In this document: positions 6,613-14,422 of the stretch, one piece after another
How the letters are laid out: every line of letters begins with the position of its first letter
Position numbering within the stretch: position 1 is the first letter of the stretch
NCBI GenBank assembly: GCA_945915085.1
Contig: CAMEET010000009.1
Location: 1-37,286 of the forward strand
DNA: 37,286 bases
Direction: 5' to 3'
DNA from: an uncultured Treponema sp.
Lineage (GTDB): Bacteria; Spirochaetota; Spirochaetia; Treponematales; Treponemataceae
Program-made: the position numbers and the translations under genes
Notes under the pieces: model-generated
The model's database searches: none
The model's input: the letters and a program-made list of their open reading frames with translations, nothing else
Told to the model about the DNA's origin: nothing

Positions 6613-6912
6613 ATGAAAAAGAAAATTCTTAGTTTCTTGGTTTGTTTGGCTGGTTGTGCAGGTCTTTTTGCTCAGGAAGCAGAAGCTGCAGCTCAATCAT
6701 CAAGCGGTGCTGTAAAATATCTTGCAGCTGCAATTGCCGTAGGACTTGCATGTATTTCAGGTGGTATGGCTGTTGGAAAAATTGGTGCAGCAGCAATGGG
6801 TGCTATGAGTGAAAATCCTGAACTTTCAGGAAAAGCTCTTCCTTTTGTTGGTCTTGCTGAAGGTATTTGTCTTTGGGGAATGCTTGTAGCAGTTTTAATT
6901 CTGTTCATTTAA
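6613..6912 (+). CDS. atpK: V/A-type ATPase proteolipid subunit K (c-ring)
   Basis: A 99-residue precursor of the rotor ring subunit. Residues 1 to about 25 look like a cleavable signal peptide (MKKKILSFL...GLFAQEAEA), followed by one helical hairpin: TM1 near YLAAAIAVGLACISGG and TM2 near ALPFVGLAEGICLWGMLVAV. The Glu in GLAEGIC is the ion-binding carboxylate. Unlike the duplicated Enterococcus NtpK, it has a single hairpin, so every ring subunit would carry a carboxylate. The Glu is followed by Gly rather than Ser/Thr, so the usual Na+ signature is not obvious. AAGAGG 6 nt upstream of ATG 6613 decides the start. Confidence 0.92.
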   Translation: MKKKILSFLVCLAGCAGLFAQEAEAAAQSSSGAVKYLAAAIAVGLACISGGMAVGKIGAAAMGAMSENPELSGKALPFVGLAEGICLWGMLVAVLILFI

Positions 6913-6923
6913 TCGTTGTAAAA

Positions 6924-7256
6924 GTGAAATTTTATATTATCGGTGAACGGGAAATTGTCCTTGCTTTTAAACTGACTGGTATTGACGGCACAATTGCAGA
7001 ATCACGAAATGAAGTTTTGGATGCTTTTAACAGAGTTACTGGTAAAGGCGGAATTGCAAATGTGCCTTCTGGCGAAATTCCAAGAATTTTGATTTTGACA
7101 GAACATGCTGCCAGTCAGATTGAAGCTGAGGAAATTGCCTGGCAGAAAACAGGAAATTATCCTCTTATTGTAGAAGTTCCAGGACTTGATGGTCATCTGA
7201 AAGGAAAAAAATCTTTGTCAGATGCCATAAAAGAAGCTATTGGAGTGGAAGTTTAA
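6924..7256 (+). CDS. atpF: V/A-type ATPase subunit F (GTG start)
   Basis: A 110-residue central stalk subunit with a Rossmann-like fold. The N terminus (V)KFYIIGEREIVLAFKLTGI matches the family start, so translation begins at GTG 6924 rather than at upstream in-frame codons inside subunit K. RILILTEHAASQIEAE and YPLIVEVPG are other family-typical stretches. The gene starts 11 nt after the K stop and has no recognisable Shine-Dalgarno sequence, so it probably depends on ribosomes finishing K. Equivalent to Enterococcus NtpG. Confidence 0.9.
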   Translation: MKFYIIGEREIVLAFKLTGIDGTIAESRNEVLDAFNRVTGKGGIANVPSGEIPRILILTEHAASQIEAEEIAWQKTGNYPLIVEVPGLDGHLKGKKSLSDAIKEAIGVEV

Positions 7257-7271
7257 ATTCGGAGGTTTAGA

Positions 7272-7913
7272 ATGCAGGAATTGCGCTCAACTGATATTTT
7301 GGATAAAGAAATCCTGTCTGATTCCAGAAGAAAAGCTGAAAAGATTTTGAAAAATGCTGATTCAGAATGTAAGGAACTTCTGGACTCTTTAGACAGTGAA
7401 ATTCAGAAAGCAAAATTAGAAAAGCAGGAAATTTATAATAAAAAAATCGATTCTTTTGAAAAAAATAAAAAAGTTTCTATTCCTCTTGAAAAGCAGCGTT
7501 TTAAAATCACTTTCATTGAAAATGCTGTCTTGCAGAATATTAATGAATATTTAAAATCCATTGATGACAGTAAAAAAATTACAATGCTCATTTCTCATCT
7601 CAAAAATTCTGATGAATTAAAAAAATCGGTGGGCGACCAAAAACTTACAGCTTTTTTCTATGGTTTTGATGAAGCCGAAGTAAAAGCTCAGCTTTCAAAA
7701 AAAATTGGAAAATTTCTTGATAAATGTGAAAAGACTGAATTTGGAAAAACTGCTTATGAAAAAGATTTTGGATTTGAAAATCCTCAGGGAATCATTCTAG
7801 AAACGGAAAATAAATCTTTCCGTGTTCGACTGACTTTTTCTGAAGTGTTTGAACAGATTCTTGATAAAAATAGAGAAGAGTTGACATCAACTTTGTTTGG
7901 AGGCGACTTATGA
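7272..7913 (+). CDS. atpE: V/A-type ATPase peripheral stalk subunit E
   Basis: A 213-residue protein. The first 80 residues or so are a charged coiled coil ([20 protein letters not shown]), and the C-terminal part is a mixed domain ending in [21 protein letters not shown], the arrangement of subunit E, which binds the top of the A3B3 head and pairs with G/H. GGAGG lies 6 nt before the ATG. The stop overlaps the ATG of subunit A (ATGA), so expression is coupled. Conservation is low in this family, but gene position between F and A supports the call. Confidence 0.85.
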   Translation: MQELRSTDILDKEILSDSRRKAEKILKNADSECKELLDSLDSEIQKAKLEKQEIYNKKIDSFEKNKKVSIPLEKQRFKITFIENAVLQNINEYLKSIDDSKKITMLISHLKNSDELKKSVGDQKLTAFFYGFDEAEVKAQLSKKIGKFLDKCEKTEFGKTAYEKDFGFENPQGIILETENKSFRVRLTFSEVFEQILDKNREELTSTLFGGDL

Positions 7914-9673
7914 TTGAAGGTAAAATTACAAGAATTTCAGGACCTATTGTTTATGCAGAAGGACTGGATGGTTGTGGTCTTTACGATGTAGTTGATGTTG
8001 GAAATAAAAAACTGATTGGAGAAATCATCCGTCAGAATAAAGGAAACGCTACAATTCAGGTTTACGAGGAAGATACCGGTATGAGTATTGGTGAACCTAT
8101 TGTTTCAACTCAAAGACCTCTTTCTTTGCGTCTTGGGCCTGGCGTTGTCGGAAATATTTATGACGGTATTCAGCGTCCTTTGCAGGCAATGTATGAAAAT
8201 TCAGGTTCATTTTTGCTCCCTGGTGAAAGAACTAAACCTTTGGATGAAGAAAAAATCTGGCATTTTGAAGCTTTGAGTGATGTAAAAAAAGGTATGCCGA
8301 TAAAGCCTGGTATTGTTTTAGGAACTGTAAAGGAAACCGAATCTATAACTGAAAAAATCATGGTTCCACCTTATGTGCGTGGGCGTGTTTTAAAAGAGTT
8401 TAAAGGAACAGGCGATTATACTGTAAATGATATTATTGCCGTTACTGAACTTGATGAAGAAATCCAGATTGCTCAATATTGGCCGGTGAGAAAACCTCGT
8501 CCTTATGCGCAAAAACTTGGTGTTACAGAACCTTTGATTACAGGTCAGAGAGTGATAGATGTGTTTTTTCCGCTTTCAAAAGGTGGAACGGCAGCAATTC
8601 CTGGCGGTTTTGGAACAGGAAAAACAATGACTCAGCATGCGATTGCAAAATGGTGCGATGCCGATTTGATTGTTTACATCGGCTGCGGTGAACGCGGAAA
8701 TGAAATGACTGAAGTTTTGACAGAATTTCCAGAATTGATTGACCCAAGAACAGGTCGTTCAATTATGGAAAGAACAATTTTGATTGCAAATACTTCAAAT
8801 ATGCCGGTTGCTGCTCGTGAAGTTTCATTATATTCAGGAATTACTTTGGCAGAATATTTCCGCGATATGGGAATGCATGTAGCAATTATGGCAGATTCTA
8901 CTTCCCGTTGGGCTGAAGCCTTGAGGGAACTTTCTGGTCGTATGGAAGAAATGCCGGCAGAAGAAGGTTTTCCTGCTTATCTGCCAACAAGACTTGCTTC
9001 ATTTTATGAAAGAGCTGGCCGTGTTATTTCTCTAGAAGGACAGGAAGGGTCAGTTTCTGTAATCGGTGCTGTTTCTCCTCCTGGCGGTGACTTTTCAGAA
9101 CCAGTAACTCAGCATACAAAACGATTTATCAGATGTTTCTGGGCTTTGGACAGAGAACTTGCAAATGCACGTCATTATCCTGCTATCGGATGGATAGATT
9201 CTTATTCAGAATATGCAGACGAAGTAAAAGACTGGTGGGCACTTCATAATCCTCTTTGGGAAACTCTGCGAATGGATGCAATAAACCTTTTGAAAAATGA
9301 AAACAGATTGCAGCAGATTGTCCGTTTGATTGGTCCTGATGCATTGCCAGATAGTGAAAGACTTGTTTTGAAAGTTGCAGAGATGATTAAAAATGGATTT
9401 TTGCAGCAAAATGCTTTTGATGATATTGATATGTACTGTTCTTCTGCAAAACAGATTGCCATCCTGGAATTGATGATGGAATTTTACAAACGCGCGCTTG
9501 CAGTTATAAAAGCAGGTGCTCCAATTGGTCAGGTAACAAAAATTCCTGCCTGCGATGAAATTGTCAGAATCAAAATGGTTTATAAAAATGAAGAATTGGA
9601 CAAAATTCAGGAAGTAAAAAACAGACTTGACATGCAGATGAGCGAAATTGAACATATGTATTCAGGAAGGTAA
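7910..9673 (+). CDS. atpA: V/A-type ATPase catalytic subunit A
   Basis: Catalytic nucleotide-binding subunit of the A3B3 head, 587 residues, the normal length including the family-specific inserted region around residues 110-190. The P-loop is GGFGTGKT (232-239); the catalytic glutamate is Glu261 in [31 protein letters not shown] and YERAGRV follow as expected. The start overlaps subunit E by 4 nt and has GGAGG about 6 nt upstream. It can run as ATP hydrolase or synthase; the direction in vivo cannot be read from sequence. Confidence 0.98.
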   Translation: MIEGKITRISGPIVYAEGLDGCGLYDVVDVGNKKLIGEIIRQNKGNATIQVYEEDTGMSIGEPIVSTQRPLSLRLGPGVVGNIYDGIQRPLQAMYENSGSFLLPGERTKPLDEEKIWHFEALSDVKKGMPIKPGIVLGTVKETESITEKIMVPPYVRGRVLKEFKGTGDYTVNDIIAVTELDEEIQIAQYWPVRKPRPYAQKLGVTEPLITGQRVIDVFFPLSKGGTAAIPGGFGTGKTMTQHAIAKWCDADLIVYIGCGERGNEMTEVLTEFPELIDPRTGRSIMERTILIANTSNMPVAAREVSLYSGITLAEYFRDMGMHVAIMADSTSRWAEALRELSGRMEEMPAEEGFPAYLPTRLASFYERAGRVISLEGQEGSVSVIGAVSPPGGDFSEPVTQHTKRFIRCFWALDRELANARHYPAIGWIDSYSEYADEVKDWWALHNPLWETLRMDAINLLKNENRLQQIVRLIGPDALPDSERLVLKVAEMIKNGFLQQNAFDDIDMYCSSAKQIAILELMMEFYKRALAVIKAGAPIGQVTKIPACDEIVRIKMVYKNEELDKIQEVKNRLDMQMSEIEHMYSGR

Positions 9674-9679
9674 TTGTTT

Positions 9680-11053
9680 ATGAAAGGAACAGAATATAGA
9701 GGTGTGACTTCGGTTGATGGACCAATCGTTATTTTAAAAAGAACAGAAAACGTTTTTTACAATGAAACTGTCTGTGTGCGCGACCGTTTTGGCGAGAAAA
9801 GAATTGGAAAAATTGTTGACATTTCTCAGAATGCAGTTGTTGTACAGATTTTTGGTTCAACAATCGGACTTGATCTTGATGAAGTTACCTTTGAATTTCT
9901 TGACCAACCGTTGGAATTGAGAGTTGGAGAAGGTCTTTTGGGACGTGTTTTCAATGGACTTGGTGAACCAATTGATGGTTATCCTCAGATTATCAGTTCT
10001 GAAAAGAGAAACGTTAACGGAAATCCAATGAATCCTTATGCGAGAATTTATCCACGTGATTTTATTCAGACAGGAATTTCAGCAATTGATGGAATGAATT
10101 CACTTGTTCGCGGACAAAAACTTCCTATTTTTTCTGGAAACGGACTTCCTCATAACAAACTTGCAGCTCAAATCATCAGACAGGCAAAATTACGAAATAG
10201 TGATGAAAAATTTGTAATGGTTTTTGCTGGAATGGGCATTAAATATGATGTTGCAAAATTCTTTGTTGACACTTTTGAAGCTTCTGGTGTTCTGTCAAAT
10301 GTTGTAATGTTCCAGTCGCTTGCAGATGCTCCGTCTATTGAACGAATTGTAACACCACGCTGTGCATTGACTGCTGCTGAATATCTGGCTTTTGAAAAAG
10401 GAATGCACGTTCTTGTTGTAATGACAGATATGACTAACTATTGTGAAGCATTGCGCGAAATTTCTACTACAAGAGGTGAGGTTCCAGGTCGAAAAGGATA
10501 TCCTGGATATCTTTATTCTGATTTGGCTGAACTTTATGAAAGAGCAGGTCGTGTAAAAGGAAGCGAAGGTTCCATTACACAAATTCCAATTTTGACAATG
10601 CCAAATGATGACATTTCGCATCCAATTCCAGATTTGACTGGATATATCACAGAAGGTCAAATAGTTTTGGGACGTGAACTTTTCCAGGAAGGAATTTATC
10701 CTCCTGTTTCTGGATTGCCTTCACTTTCACGCTTGATGAAAGATGGAATCGGTGAAAAAATGACTCGCGAAGATCATGCAAATGTTTCAAGTCAGCTTTT
10801 TGCATCATATTCAAAAGTAAAAAGCATCCGAAATCTTGCTGCAATTATTGGCGAAGAAGAATTGAGCGAACTTGACCATAAATATCTTGTTTTTGGAAAC
10901 AGAATGGAAAAAGAATTTTTAAACCAGGGTGAATTCGAAGAACGTACGATTGAACAGACTTTGGATTTGGGGTGGGAAATATTAAAAGAACTTCCGCGTG
11001 AAGAACTTACACGAATTAATCCTGAGCTTATAAAAAAATATATGGGCGAATAG
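9680..11053 (+). CDS. atpB: V/A-type ATPase regulatory subunit B
   Basis: Non-catalytic partner of subunit A, 457 residues. The P-loop position carries SGNGLPHNK (152-160) instead of GKT, the mark of subunit [14 protein letters not shown] and [17 protein letters not shown] are strongly family-like and supply residues to the catalytic interface. ATG 9680 is preferred to TTG 9674 because GGAAGG (9665-9670) is 9 nt upstream and [15 protein letters not shown] is the usual N terminus. It follows subunit A by 6 nt. Confidence 0.97.
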   Translation: MKGTEYRGVTSVDGPIVILKRTENVFYNETVCVRDRFGEKRIGKIVDISQNAVVVQIFGSTIGLDLDEVTFEFLDQPLELRVGEGLLGRVFNGLGEPIDGYPQIISSEKRNVNGNPMNPYARIYPRDFIQTGISAIDGMNSLVRGQKLPIFSGNGLPHNKLAAQIIRQAKLRNSDEKFVMVFAGMGIKYDVAKFFVDTFEASGVLSNVVMFQSLADAPSIERIVTPRCALTAAEYLAFEKGMHVLVVMTDMTNYCEALREISTTRGEVPGRKGYPGYLYSDLAELYERAGRVKGSEGSITQIPILTMPNDDISHPIPDLTGYITEGQIVLGRELFQEGIYPPVSGLPSLSRLMKDGIGEKMTREDHANVSSQLFASYSKVKSIRNLAAIIGEEELSELDHKYLVFGNRMEKEFLNQGEFEERTIEQTLDLGWEILKELPREELTRINPELIKKYMGE

Positions 11054-11063
11054 CGGAAAAATT

Positions 11064-11690
11064 ATGGCAAAACTTAATATAGCACCAACAAAATCTAATC
11101 TTCTGGCAATGAAAGAACAGCTTGCAGTTTCCACTAACGGTTATGAGTTGCTGGAAGAAAAACGTGAAATTCTTGTGCGCGAGCTTATGCATCTTGTGGA
11201 AAAAGTAAAACTTTTAGAAAAACAGATGGATAAAGCAGTAAATCAGGCATATCCAGCGTTTAAACGTATGCTTATGGTTGACGGTGCAGACCAGATTCAG
11301 CGTCTTTCTCATGGAATTCATTATGATTTTCATATGAATGAAAAAAAAGTGACAATCGGCGGTATGGGATTTTCTTCTATAGATGTGGAAATTCCAAAAC
11401 AGGAATTATTTTATTCTTTCAATGGAACTGATGCAAACACTGATGATACAGTCAGCAAGTTTTTTGATTTACTTTCAATTTTGACGCAGATGGCTTCTAT
11501 CAGAACAATTGTCTGGCGTCTTGCAGATGAGGTAAAAAAAACACAGCGGCGTGTAAATGCTTTGGATAAAATGATTATTCCGCAGACAGCTGAAACAAAA
11601 GCTTATATCGAAAGTGTTTTGGAAGAACGCGAAAGGGAAAATGTGTTTGTTTTGAAAGCATTAAAGAAAAAAAATGCATCAAAAAATTAA
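11064..11690 (+). CDS. atpD: V/A-type ATPase central stalk subunit D
   Basis: A 208-residue, long helical protein that forms the rotating shaft inside the A3B3 head. The N terminus (LNIAPTKSNLLAMKEQLAVS) and the C-terminal helix with RRVNALDKMIIPQTAETKAYIESVLEERERE are diagnostic: this is the conserved RRVNALE...P-type motif of subunit D. It begins 10 nt after subunit B and is the last ATPase gene. Only AT-rich sequence with no GC-rich terminator separates it from the UspA-like gene, which has its own promoter. Confidence 0.95.
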   Translation: MAKLNIAPTKSNLLAMKEQLAVSTNGYELLEEKREILVRELMHLVEKVKLLEKQMDKAVNQAYPAFKRMLMVDGADQIQRLSHGIHYDFHMNEKKVTIGGMGFSSIDVEIPKQELFYSFNGTDANTDDTVSKFFDLLSILTQMASIRTIVWRLADEVKKTQRRVNALDKMIIPQTAETKAYIESVLEERERENVFVLKALKKKNASKN

Positions 11691-11724
11691 GTCTAATAAA
11701 ATATTAAATTTTTTTAAAAATATT

Positions 11725-11754
11725 TTCATACTTTGAAAAAAAAAGTGTTATAAT
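11725..11754 (+). promoter_or_regulatory. Promoter of the UspA-like gene, predicted to give a leaderless mRNA
   Basis: TTCATA (11725-11730), an 18-nt spacer and TATAAT (11749-11754) with TG one base before it (extended -10). The usual start point, seven bases after the -10, is 11761: the A of the ATG. No Shine-Dalgarno sequence is present. Confidence 0.6.
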
Positions 11755-11760
11755 ATAAGT

Positions 11761-12258
11761 ATGGCAAAAACATTTTTTAAAAAAATCATTGTAGCGATAA
11801 ATGGAAATCAGTCCTCAATTCATGCGGCTATGTATGCAATAATGATGGCTAGAGTTTATCATTTGAGTGTAAAATTTGTTTATGTTGTAGACACTGCCAC
11901 TATCAAATATCTGACTATGAATCGCTTTTTGTTGTCTGAAGAAAAGATTGATTTTGAGGAAAAACTGACGATTGACGGAACTCATTATCTTGATTATGTA
12001 GAAAGACTTGCAGTTTCAAAAGGACTTGAAGTGGAAAAAGAGCTCCGAAGTGGCGGCGTTTTTACCGAAATTATAAAAGCTGCAGAAGAATATGATGCTG
12101 ATTTAATTTTGCTTGGCGGAACAGAAAAAGATGCAGCACCCACTGATTATCGAAAACCAGTTTTGTCAAGAGATCAAAATGAAGTTCTTGCAAACTCAAA
12201 ATGTCCTGTTTTGATTGTGCAAAAAGAAGGAATAGAAGCTGAGTTTAAAATTTTTTAG
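11761..12258 (+). CDS. Universal stress protein (UspA) family protein
   Basis: A 165-residue single UspA domain: strand-one FFKKIIVAINGNQSSIHAAMYAI, the central ADLILLGG and the C-terminal NSKCPVLIVQ are family-typical. The ATP-binding pattern G-x2-G-x9-G-(S/T) is not present after LLGG; instead there is TEKDAAPTDYRKPVLSRDQNEV, so it may not bind ATP in the usual way. It lies between the V-ATPase operon and the J-protein gene, which starts 47 nt further on without a terminator, so the two are probably cotranscribed. Function beyond stress-linked family membership is unknown. Confidence 0.85.
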   Translation: MAKTFFKKIIVAINGNQSSIHAAMYAIMMARVYHLSVKFVYVVDTATIKYLTMNRFLLSEEKIDFEEKLTIDGTHYLDYVERLAVSKGLEVEKELRSGGVFTEIIKAAEEYDADLILLGGTEKDAAPTDYRKPVLSRDQNEVLANSKCPVLIVQKEGIEAEFKIF

Positions 12259-12305
12259 CAAATTTTACAGTCAAAACTATTTTTTTACAGAATTGAGTGG
12301 AATTT

Positions 12306-13061
12306 ATGAAAGATTTTTATAATATTCTTGGAGTCAGGCAAAATGCAACTCTTGCGGAAATAAAAAGAGCATACAGAGAAAAGGCAAAGTTATTTCATCC
12401 TGATACTGCTGGTAAAGATGCAAATCATGCAAGATTTAATGAAGTTGTACAGGCCTATAGAGTTTTGTCTGATGCACGTCAGCGAAACATTTTTGATGAA
12501 TCTTTTTTTGTAAAAATCAAGAAATCAAGAGCAGATTCAGAAAGTTTTGATTATTACAAATGGTTATCTTCAAGAAATGATGATGAAAGCCGTGCAAAAT
12601 TCATTTTTTTTACACTTATGCACCACAAAGAAGATGAAGCTGTTGCCGAGTTCAAAAGAATGCAGTCTTCTAATCCTGATTTTTCTTTAAAAGACTGGTT
12701 TACAAGAGAAGATTTTATGGATTACGGTTATATTCTTGCAGAAGAACTTGTTATTCGTGGTGAATATTATGATGCAATTCTTCTTCTTGAACAGATAATC
12801 AAAATGGAATATTCGTATACTTATTTTTACATTTTTTTTCCCGAAGTTATTGATTTTACTATGAATATTTTGAAAAAAAATATTGATGGTGTGATTTCAG
12901 ACGAACTTGCACTTGATGTTTATGAGCGTGCGCTTGATTTAAATCTTGGACGAAGTGCAGATTCTTTTTTTCTGCGAAAGATGAGTGAAGAATATCTGCG
13001 CATAGGGGATGAAGCAACGGCACAAATCTGTTTTAATGAATCAGAAAAATTGAAATATTGA
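12306..13061 (+). CDS. J-domain protein with a helical C-terminal region
   Basis: A 251-residue protein with an N-terminal J domain (residues 2-65): FYNILGV, RAYREKAKLFHPD with the HPD motif at 31-33, and VLSDARQRNIFD. This domain stimulates the ATPase of a DnaK-type chaperone. There is no Gly/Phe region, zinc centre or substrate-binding domain of classical DnaJ. Residues 80-251 are helical, with alternating pairs such as EELVIRGEYYDAILLLEQI and EEYLRIGDEATAQICFNES that look like degenerate tetratricopeptide repeats. I choose ATG 12306; GTG 12297 in frame would add three residues. It is not dnaJ itself and its client is unknown. Confidence 0.85.
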   Translation: MKDFYNILGVRQNATLAEIKRAYREKAKLFHPDTAGKDANHARFNEVVQAYRVLSDARQRNIFDESFFVKIKKSRADSESFDYYKWLSSRNDDESRAKFIFFTLMHHKEDEAVAEFKRMQSSNPDFSLKDWFTREDFMDYGYILAEELVIRGEYYDAILLLEQIIKMEYSYTYFYIFFPEVIDFTMNILKKNIDGVISDELALDVYERALDLNLGRSADSFFLRKMSEEYLRIGDEATAQICFNESEKLKY

Positions 13062-13105
13062 CGTAAAATCATCGTATTTTTAATTTATTTCCGGATTTTC
13101 GATTG

Positions 13106-13228
13106 TAAACCGTGGCAAGGATAGTAGGGACACCGAAGGTGGCCACTGGACTGAGCGAAGCGAGGGAAGCGGCTGGAGCGATAGCGAAATCCCGAATAGC
13201 CTGTTTTTTGCGAAGCAAAAAGCCACCC
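13106..13228. repeat. GC-rich intergenic repeat module between the J-protein gene and map
   Basis: GGCCACTGGACTGAGCGAAG (13141-13160) is identical to 37230-37249, and CGAGGGAAGCGGCTG (13161-13175) is identical to 37260-37274; the second copy has 10 extra bases between these blocks. TTTTTGC/GCAAAAA (13205-13211/13215-13221) with loop GAA forms a hairpin at the end. A minus-strand open frame across it codes for repetitive sequence (SDFAIAPAAS-like) and has no start signal. The rest of the 13062-13281 gap shows nothing else I can identify. Confidence 0.75.
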
Positions 13229-13281
13229 AAAATATAAAAATAAAAAAACTCGATATTTGATCTTTTAGTTTTTCGATATAA

Positions 13282-13310
13282 TTGCTTTTTTTTTAGATAA
13301 GTGGTATTGT
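13282..13310 (+). promoter_or_regulatory. Putative map promoter
   Basis: TTGCTT (13282-13287), a 17-nt spacer and TATTGT (13305-13310), with TGG directly before it (extended -10). Predicted start is near 13317, just at an AAGAGGG stretch. Confidence 0.55.
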
Positions 13311-13346
13311 TTTTGTAAGAGGGCGTTGAGTTTTCACGCAATAAAG

Positions 13347-14108
13347 ATGATACACTTAAAAACAATCGAACAAATTAATGAAATCAGAAAAGTCTGTCAT
13401 ATTACGGCAGATATGTTTAATGAACTTATTCCAAAAATTAAAGCAGGACTTTCAACTTATCAGATAGACAAAATGTTTGAGAATTATATTGTTTCGCACG
13501 GAGGAAAACCAGCCTGGTGGCGAGAAGATTTTCCAGGTTCTGTGTGCATCAGTATAAATGAAGAAGTTATTCATGGTCTTCCATCAAAAAAACGCATCCT
13601 TAAAGATGGCGATTTGGTAAGTTTAGATGTCGGAATTGATTTGAATGGATATATAAGTGATACAACTCATTCTTTGTTAATTGGAAAAGTAAAGCCCGAA
13701 GTTGCAAAACTCAAAAAAGTGACAGAAGAATGTCTGCAGGCTGGAATTGCTGCGTGTGTTGTTGGAAACCGAATTAGTGATATTTCAAATGCCGTTTATG
13801 AAATTGCGGTGAAAAATGGTTATGGCGTTGTTTATGATTATACTGGTCATGGAGTGGGACTGGATGTTCATGAAGAACCAAGTGTGCCAAACTGTCCTTC
13901 ACGTGGTGGAAATCCTAGAATTAAGCCTGGAATGGTACTTGCAATTGAACCTATGATTAATATGGGTGTGCCTGATGTAAAGGTTTTAAAAGACGGATGG
14001 ACTGTCGTGACTGAAGATGGAAGTGTGAGTTGTCATGAAGAACATACTGTTGCTGTTTTTGAAGATCATACCGAAGTTCTGACAGATTTGAATTACAAAA
14101 ACAACTGA
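13347..14108 (+). CDS. map: Methionine aminopeptidase, type I
   Basis: Removes the initiator methionine from nascent proteins in the cytosol. All five metal ligands are visible: Asp94, Asp105, His168 (TGHGVG), Glu201 (AIEPM) and Glu232 (EEHTVAV), plus His76 in VIHGLP. The 253-residue length is normal for a type Ia enzyme. ATG 13347 gives the standard N terminus MIHLKTIEQINEIRK but has only a weak ribosome site; TTG 13326 in frame sits 2 nt behind AAGAGGG, too close to be ideal. The gene has its own promoter downstream of the repeat module. Confidence 0.96.
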   Translation: MIHLKTIEQINEIRKVCHITADMFNELIPKIKAGLSTYQIDKMFENYIVSHGGKPAWWREDFPGSVCISINEEVIHGLPSKKRILKDGDLVSLDVGIDLNGYISDTTHSLLIGKVKPEVAKLKKVTEECLQAGIAACVVGNRISDISNAVYEIAVKNGYGVVYDYTGHGVGLDVHEEPSVPNCPSRGGNPRIKPGMVLAIEPMINMGVPDVKVLKDGWTVVTEDGSVSCHEEHTVAVFEDHTEVLTDLNYKNN

Positions 14109-14308
14109 AAATTTGAAAACTTCGACTGGGAAAAAACCCCCCCTTTATCCTCATTTTTTATAAAAAACAAAAAATTATAACGATTTTTGTTACCTTTTAT
14201 TTGATTTGTAGTTATATTTTAAAACGAAGTAAAAAACAATTCGCGAAATTTTGTTATTTTCAGTTTTTCTTTTCTGGTTTTAGAAAATCAGAATGGATTA
14301 AATTTATA

Positions 14309-14410
14309 AGTGTGCGTTGCAGACTTCATTTTTAACTGCACATTCTCATTACATTGCGAGTGTGCGTAAAAAAGTCAAATCGGAAGTTTAAACTTCCTCA
14401 TTGACTTTTT
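14309..14410 (+). promoter_or_regulatory. Structured leader of htrA with alternative hairpins and a terminator-like stem
   Basis: AGTGTGCGT is repeated at 14309-14317 and 14359-14367, and both copies (TGTGC) can pair with the single GCACA at 14338-14342. TGCAG/CTGCA (14318-14322/14336-14340) competes for the same bases. The leader ends in a two-part stem, AAAAAGTCAA (14369-14378) with TTGACTTTTT (14401-14410) and GGAAGT/ACTTCC (14382-14387/14392-14397), whose T-run stops 2 nt before the SD. GACTT (14322-14326) could pair with AAGTC (14372-14376) and open the stem. The remaining 14109-14308 is AT-rich with no gene; TATAAG (14305-14310) might be a -10. Confidence 0.55.
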
Positions 14411-14422
14411 ATGGGAGAAAAT

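Noticed and set aside
6613..6690. Lipobox-like LAGC in the signal region of ATPase subunit K
   Set aside because: A c-ring subunit is not a lipoprotein; the later FAQEAEA site fits a normal signal peptidase cut, so LAGC is probably chance.
13069..13365. Minus-strand open frame of 98 codons overlapping the map promoter
   Set aside because: It is the translation of the GC-rich repeat module, lacks a ribosome site and overlaps the map start.
14109..14160. GGG-A6-CCC behind map as a terminator
   Set aside because: Only three base pairs before the C-run and no T-run directly after; too weak to call.
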